From assembly GCA_002943765.1 (NCBI GenBank), contig PQWQ01000018.1:186001-250000 (forward strand): a stretch of DNA of 64,000 bases. Direction: 5' to 3'. The stretch is from Psoroptes ovis. Taxonomy: Eukaryota > Arthropoda > Arachnida > Sarcoptiformes > Psoroptidae. The notes under the pieces are model-generated. The model worked only from the letters and a program-made list of their open reading frames with translations, searched no databases and was not told the origin of the DNA. Of this stretch, positions 58,318 to 64,000 are shown one piece after another. The position numbers and the translations under genes are program-made. The number at the start of each line of letters is the position of its first letter. Position 1 is the first letter of the stretch.

Positions 58318-61300
58318 TCATTGGTCACCATTTTGTCGTTGTTGTTGTTGCCGCTGTTGTCGATAATAATCATCTTCTTCAGTTTCATCAATACATAGTT
58401 GACTTGTTGTCATTGTTGTTGTTGTTGATGATGATGGTACACCGATCACTGGCTCACCCGAATCTACTGATGATTCAATCAGACGTAAATCATTTGGATA
58501 TGATTGAACATTACGATGATAAATGTTTATTGGTTTATTGATCGATTGTGGTGTGATTGAATTATTCAACAATTTGGCGGATGAATGCCGTCGTATTGTT
58601 GTATATGGATTATTATTATTTTGATTATTAATCAATGATTGATTATCATTTTGTTCAAATTGTTCATCAGCAAATTTTACTTTAGTTACTTTTGCATTGT
58701 TGTTGCCATTATTAATGATCATACGTGTTGGCGGTATACGTGTTGTACCATAGATAATATTATGGTTATTCATTTTTTGTTCGCTATTATCATTATTATT
58801 ATTACTATTATTAGTGTTAAGATCAAATAAAGGACCAGAATTCAATAATGGATATTGTGTCGATATATTACTAGCGTTTGGCGATGATAGTGTGGTCGCC
58901 GTTGTCAATGTATTTGATGTATTGGATGGAGTAAGATAATAGGCATTCGATGATATAATTAAATCTGGCTGATTTATTGATTGTTGTTGTTGATTATGTT
59001 GATGAGAAAGTTGTGGTGATGATGATGATAATGATGCTGTAGATGTATCGAATGGAAAATATAATTGTTGTTGACTATTTACACTTGAATCAGTTGAATT
59101 TTGTTGTTGATGTTGATGAATAATTGAATTCGGATGATGTGAATTATTATTATCATTGTTATTAGTATTACCATTCATTGATGTTGCTGTTGTTGACTGT
59201 GATGATAAATCTGTGGCAGATAAACTTGGATCATTCGATGATATGATCGTATGATGATGATGATGTTGATTAGCAGCTGAATTAGCCACTAGCATATCGA
59301 TTGTATTGACCATTAAAATATTTGCCGGTGTAATTGTTGTTGTTTGATCATTATTATTATGATTATAAGATGTTGATAGATATGTTGCAGTATTTTTACT
59401 ATCGTTTGAATGATGCATGGATGATAAATTATTATTATTACTATTACCATGAATAATTGATGATAATTGGCCATTTATTAATTGTGTTAACGATGGTTGT
59501 TGTTGTTGTTGTTTCATCATTACATAATCATCATCATGATCGTTAATATTAATATTATTAACTAATGGTAAATGATTCGGTATTTTATTTATGTATGATA
59601 ATTGTGATGAATCAATAATTTGATTAGTACCAGTTATACCATTTAAACAATTATTAGAATTATCATTATTATCATGATTATTATTACTTCGATTTGAATA
59701 TGATTTTCGACGAAATATAATTATAAATACAAACAACATTAATAACATTAATAATATACAAATTGATATAACAATTAACATAAATTCTGATACTAATAAA
59801 TCCATCGAACGTGATGAACTGAATGGTTCTTGTGTCGATACGATTAATGTAAAATTTTTCATCACCATACCACCAATATTATATGCATAACATGTTATAC
59901 GTTGTGTATCGATCGGTTGTAATGAATGTACAGTTAATTTACTAATAATAGTACCTGATTGTTGATCACGTTCTTGTACAATCGAATATCTTGATGATGG
60001 TAATAATTGCCTTGTTAATAATTTATCATCAATCATTGATGTTTCATCAATTTCTAGCGGTCTAATCGTGGTCGCAGGTGAATTTACCATTAATGATTGT
60101 TTTTGTTTTCTTGAATTATCACCAAAATCATTATTATTATCAATATCAATATCATCATTATCATCATCGATATTTATCGTCGGTGATTGTTGCTGCTGTT
60201 GTTGTTGTTGTCGATCAATCGATTCAAATAACCAATGAATACGTGGTGTTGGATAGCCATTAACTGAACATTGTATAGTTACATTATTACCAATATGTTT
60301 ATAATAATGTTGATTCACCGTATTGATTGTTGGTGAACAGCTAAAATTATCGGGCGATATTTGATCCCATGTAAGACCTGGTGTACGAAACGAAAGTGGA
60401 AGATGGAAAAAACGGAAAATTAATTCAAAATTGTCTAAATTAAATCAAAATAAACAAAAAAAAAATCAATTCATTCTCTCATTATCATCATCATCATCAG
60501 CAAAAAATTTACGATTGAAAAGGTGTGTCATTGTGGTGCTTGGTGATGTTTACCGCTTGTCAAATTCATCAAATTATCAAATTTACTAAATTTACATTCA
60601 AATTAGATTCATCAACATCAAAATCATCCTTCGCTTCATTTATTTATTGTTTATCATTCAAACATTTTACCATTTTTCAATTATCTTTTATTTTTTTCAG
60701 TAATATATGACAATGACAGCCACAAAATAGAGACGGAAAAATTTCAATTAGCATTTTCAAATTGAATAAAAAAATAAATTTTCAAATTCAAATTTCAAAT
60801 CAATTTTCCATTTAAATTCTCTTGAAATTTTGGAAAATTTTTCTTTGAATTTTACATATTTTCCCACATATTGGCTTGTCCGAAAAGTTCTTGATTATTT
60901 AATCATATCAATCAACAATAATTGACGCTGGAACTTTTCGGACAATCAAAAATTATCAGAAAGAAAATGATAAATTGATTGAAAAGATGAGAAATGAATG
61001 AATGAATGATAAAATAAATTATCATTGAATAATAATCAATAGACTGTGCACGAATCACTGGTTAACAGTGGGGTAAAAACTGAAAAACTTGAAAATTTCT
61101 TTAAAAATGATTTTTTTTTTCAAGAAAAAAAATTAGCATAATTTGAAACCAAATTTTAAATATTCAAAGAGAGACAAACTCAATGAAGAATCAGTGAATA
61201 AATGATTGTGTGGAAATGAGTGCAACAACGAATGAAGAAATCGATGGAATCAATGAAGAAACTAATGATAAATGTCTCGATGAACATAATTCAATTTAAA

Positions 61301-63777
61301 TATTATCATTATCATTATCATTAAATGATTGATCATATGTGTGTGGGTGATTTTAATTTTTTTTAAATTTCATTTTTTTTTTCGTTCAAATTTTTGGTTT
61401 TTCCATGAATAACTAATCAAGCAAATCATCAGAAGAAGAAATGATTCCAAGGAATTCTTGAAATTTTCAAATTCTTGAATTCAAATTGATTAAAATTCTG
61501 ATTTTGTCAAATTTTTTTGAGAGAATATTCTTGAGAAATCCACAAGTAAAGATTGAATTATGATCAAAATATTGACAAAATAAACAATTCTTTACATTGA
61601 AATAATTATAAATTCACTCTGGATTATTTAAAAAAAAAATCTTTGTGGGTTGATAATTATCATATGAATGTTTTTAATATTTTCAAAAATATTATTGAAG
61701 ATTATTCTTTATAATTCTATTAATAATCATAAACAATGTTTAGCTTCGGGTATTCAGAATTTCGGTGGGGGTTTCTCCTTGAAAAATCCTGCAACCAAAG
61801 GCGTTTCGGTAGAGTCTGACAAGGTTGGGCAAGATTCTCGAGAATAATTATGGTGATAATGATTTGAAAGAAATACAAATGAATTATTGTTATGATTGTA
61901 TTCGTTCATCCATTATCATCATTTAATACAATTTTCATTTAGTATCACCAATGAATATTCAACATTCAATTCAATGTGTACATGTCAATCAATCAAATAT
62001 TATCAACCATTACTTGGGTTAATTCATTTATTCATTCATTCATTCATTGATTTGTTCGTTGAATGGAATCTGTTTCGCAGAATTTTTGAAAAATAAAATT
62101 ATCGAAATTGTCAAAACATCCACAAAACAGCGTACAATCGACGTATGGTAATTTTACCGAAAAGTGAACTTTGGGAATTTGTTTTGAATTTGGTTGTCAA
62201 ATGTTGGAGAATTCATCCGCTATTTCACACTGAATCATCCATTCTCCCACTGATTCAGTCCCTTCCCTTTTTACATTCATAAACATCACCTCTTTGCCCC
62301 TAGAGCTCATCGCTCTCCCACTCATTTTAACTCGGCTTTTACCCTTATTCAACTGTCATTGGCGGCTCTTGTCTAAAATGTCTTTTTTTTCTCTCCAAAG
62401 GCAAATATTGAAGTGTACTTGTTAATATGTTTAGTTGTATGCTTACGATTTTCTTCGAAAAAAAAAATTCTTGTTCGCTTGTCTCTCGATTCCATGAATG
62501 GAATGATAAATAAATAAAATATATCGAACAACATGGAAATATATGTGTGATATTAACATTGATATTAAAAATAAAAAATAGAAAACTTGTCAAATTCAAA
62601 TTGAAATTGAAAATAAATAATTTTGTTAATATTTTTTTTATCAATTTTTTTTCTTTGGGAAATTTTCAACTTTCTTATGAGAATTTTTCGGTATTTTGTT
62701 GGCATTTTATTGAATATAGACATTTTCAAATAAATCAGGGGTTGTCCGGGAAGTTCTTAGCGATGTTCAAAAAACCTTTATGATTAAAAACGTGAAAACT
62801 TTTCGTACGACCCGAAAAATTTCTGTGTGAAAATTCTCAAAAAAAAGAAAATTCTGAGAGAATTTCAAGAAAAACTGAATTAATATTGATATAATTCAAT
62901 ATTTGTATGTTGTATTTATGCTTCGATATAAATATTATTATTATTAAAAAAATGTCAATCAATTTTATTTGAATAAATAAAAATAAATAAGTAAATAAAT
63001 AAAGAAATTCTTTGGAACAACTTTGGTAAATAAATTTTTCGTGGGCGAATATGCTTAGGATATTTGTTAGCTTTCTCGAATAATAATCGTCATGTATTTC
63101 GAGGTTTTTTTGTTGTTGTTATTGTGTTGAATATCGAAAGAGTCATCGAATTCTTCGAGAATTCTTTGAGAATTCTCTGAAAATTTTCAGAGTCTAAGAT
63201 GTTGAACGTGCTTTTGCTTTGTTTGATTACGATCGTTTGTCTTTGGTTTCTTAATTTTACATGTTTATCTCATTCACTCCCTTTAAATTTAAATGATCAA
63301 AGAATTAATTACCTTTTAAACGTGGTGGCATATTACAAATTGGTTTAATTGTCATCGATATTTGATTCGTTAACAACCAATCACGAAATAATTTTAAATT
63401 ACAATCACAATGCCATTTATTATCATATAAATCGATCGATAATTTTACTGATAAAAATTTTAAAAATAATGATGATGATGGTATTGTTTGTAAATTATTT
63501 GATTGTAATTTTAATACTTGTAATGAACGTAAACCAATAAAGGCATCAATATCTAAATGATAGATCACATTATTCGATAAATCCAACCATTGTAAATTGA
63601 TTAATGGCAGAAATGAACGTGATTTAATATCGGTAATACGATTACCGCTTAATGATAAACGCCGCAAACCAGGACATTCGGCTAATGAACGTGATGGTAT
63701 TGTTGTCAATGAATTGTTTGATAAATCAAGCTCAATAAGATTTGATAATTTGATAAAGCTCTCGGCTGATATTTCCA
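58318..63777 (-). CDS. Kekkon-like LRR-Ig transmembrane receptor, 3' part (5' end outside window)
   Basis: Two exons are visible: 63777-63313 and 60377-58318, joined G|GT across a 2.9-kb intron; 840 aa, lacking the N-terminus because the upstream exon lies beyond 64000. Four leucine-rich repeats (LIELDLSNNSLTTIPSRSL and successors) are followed by an LRRCT cap (NKWHCDCNLKLFRDWL, ICNMPPRLKG, FSCSP). An Ig domain comes next (VTIQCSVNGYPTPRIHWLFE to ITCYAYNIGG), with an acidic/Gln insert inside it, then one membrane helix (FMLIVISICILLMLLMLFVF). The cytoplasmic tail is about 460 residues and Asn/Gln/Ser-rich. The architecture matches Kekkon proteins (LRR-LRRCT-Ig-TM), which in flies modulate EGFR and BMP signalling. 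Tail motifs are not recognisable. The intron holds two MITEs and no other gene I can support. Confidence 0.82.
60871..60947. mobile_element. Mariner-like MITE copy 3, in LRR-Ig intron
   Basis: A 77-base element with near-perfect ends CTTGTCCGAAAAGTTCTTG and, inverted, ATTGTCCGAAAAGTTCCAGC. Only about 35 bases separate the repeats. Confidence 0.7.
62738..62813. mobile_element. Mariner-like MITE copy 4, in LRR-Ig intron
   Basis: Left end GGGGTTGTCCGGGAAGTTCT and right end AAAACTTTTCGTACGACCC are degraded inverted repeats of the same family, with TTAGCG retained internally. Confidence 0.5.
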
Positions 63778-63886
63778 CTATTTGTTTGGTTAGGAATCAA
63801 AGAGATGAAAAAAATAGATAAAAATAAGTAAAATCTTAATTAATTCAAATGTTAAACTAAAGAAAATTCGATATGAAACAACGCAT

Positions 63887-63941
63887 TTAACCCTTTGACA
63901 TAGGGCGCTTAATCGGCGCCTGACGAGTGCAAATGGGTCAA
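63887..63941. mobile_element. Short piggyBac-like relic with TTAACCCTTTG end
   Basis: TTAACCCTTTG at 63887 faces AATGGGTCAA at 63932-63941, with GGGCGC and GGCGCC inverted inside. The segment GCGCCTGACGAGTGCAAATG parallels the right end of the element at 55650. The remainder of the window to 64000 shows nothing further. Confidence 0.45.
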
Positions 63942-64000
63942 ATGAAATGCATGCTTTTTACGCAAAACCGTTCCAAGGTCATTCGAATCATTCAATAAAA

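Noticed and set aside
1..64000. CRISPR arrays, bacterial operons or prophage
   Set aside because: The sequence is clearly eukaryotic: spliced genes, cytosolic ribosomal proteins and eukaryotic transposons; no regular spaced repeats were seen.

Overview
The window looks like nuclear DNA of a small arthropod, most likely an acariform (astigmatid-type) mite. Genes have canonical GT-AG introns, usually only about 50-80 bases long. The DNA is very AT-rich, proteins carry long Asn/Gln/Ser runs, genes are tightly packed on both strands, and one gene has a module resembling mite group 7 allergens. This assignment is inferred from protein resemblance and genome style; no search was run.

Bases 1-27,504 form a dense block of conserved housekeeping genes, many rebuilt here across introns: ARL15, MRPS30, MZT1, NAA38, UROS, PRMT3, RBM28, DCTN2, SIRT7, RPS17, VMA21, RPL31, HAGH, a REEP5/6-type gene, ELL, ARL5, an unrecognised single-pass membrane protein and EIF6. 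Neighbours are mostly divergent pairs sharing promoters of a few hundred bases (UROS/PRMT3, RBM28/DCTN2, RPS17/VMA21, ARL5/membrane protein) or convergent pairs about 100 bases apart. Themes include ribosome production and translation (RPS17, RPL31, EIF6, PRMT3, RBM28, SIRT7, MRPS30), small GTPases, and ER or lysosome maturation (VMA21, REEP). They do not form one pathway.

Bases 27,700-35,100 are a mobile-element island. It holds an apparently intact, spliced Merlin/IS1016-type transposase, a hAT-like element with matching inverted ends, a 5'-truncated non-LTR retrotransposon nested in the end of that element, and remnants of BEL/Pao and copia LTR elements. It also holds two copies of an unrecognised two-exon gene. 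One copy is intact (385 aa); the other is split by the nested insertions and frameshifted.

Bases 35,283-36,107 encode a multi-pass membrane protein of unknown family. About 14 kb without any gene I can support then follows (36.2-50.3 kb), full of trinucleotide microsatellites and poly-T tracts, in contrast to the compact left half.

From 50,292 on there are two long-intron genes. One is a secreted 589-aa protein that appears to carry two lipid-binding (JHBP/BPI, TULIP-type) modules, the second resembling mite group 7 allergens. The other, convergent, is a Kekkon-like LRR-Ig transmembrane receptor whose 5' end lies beyond the window. Several short inverted-repeat elements (mariner-like and CCCTTT-ended MITEs) sit in these introns and in the gene desert.
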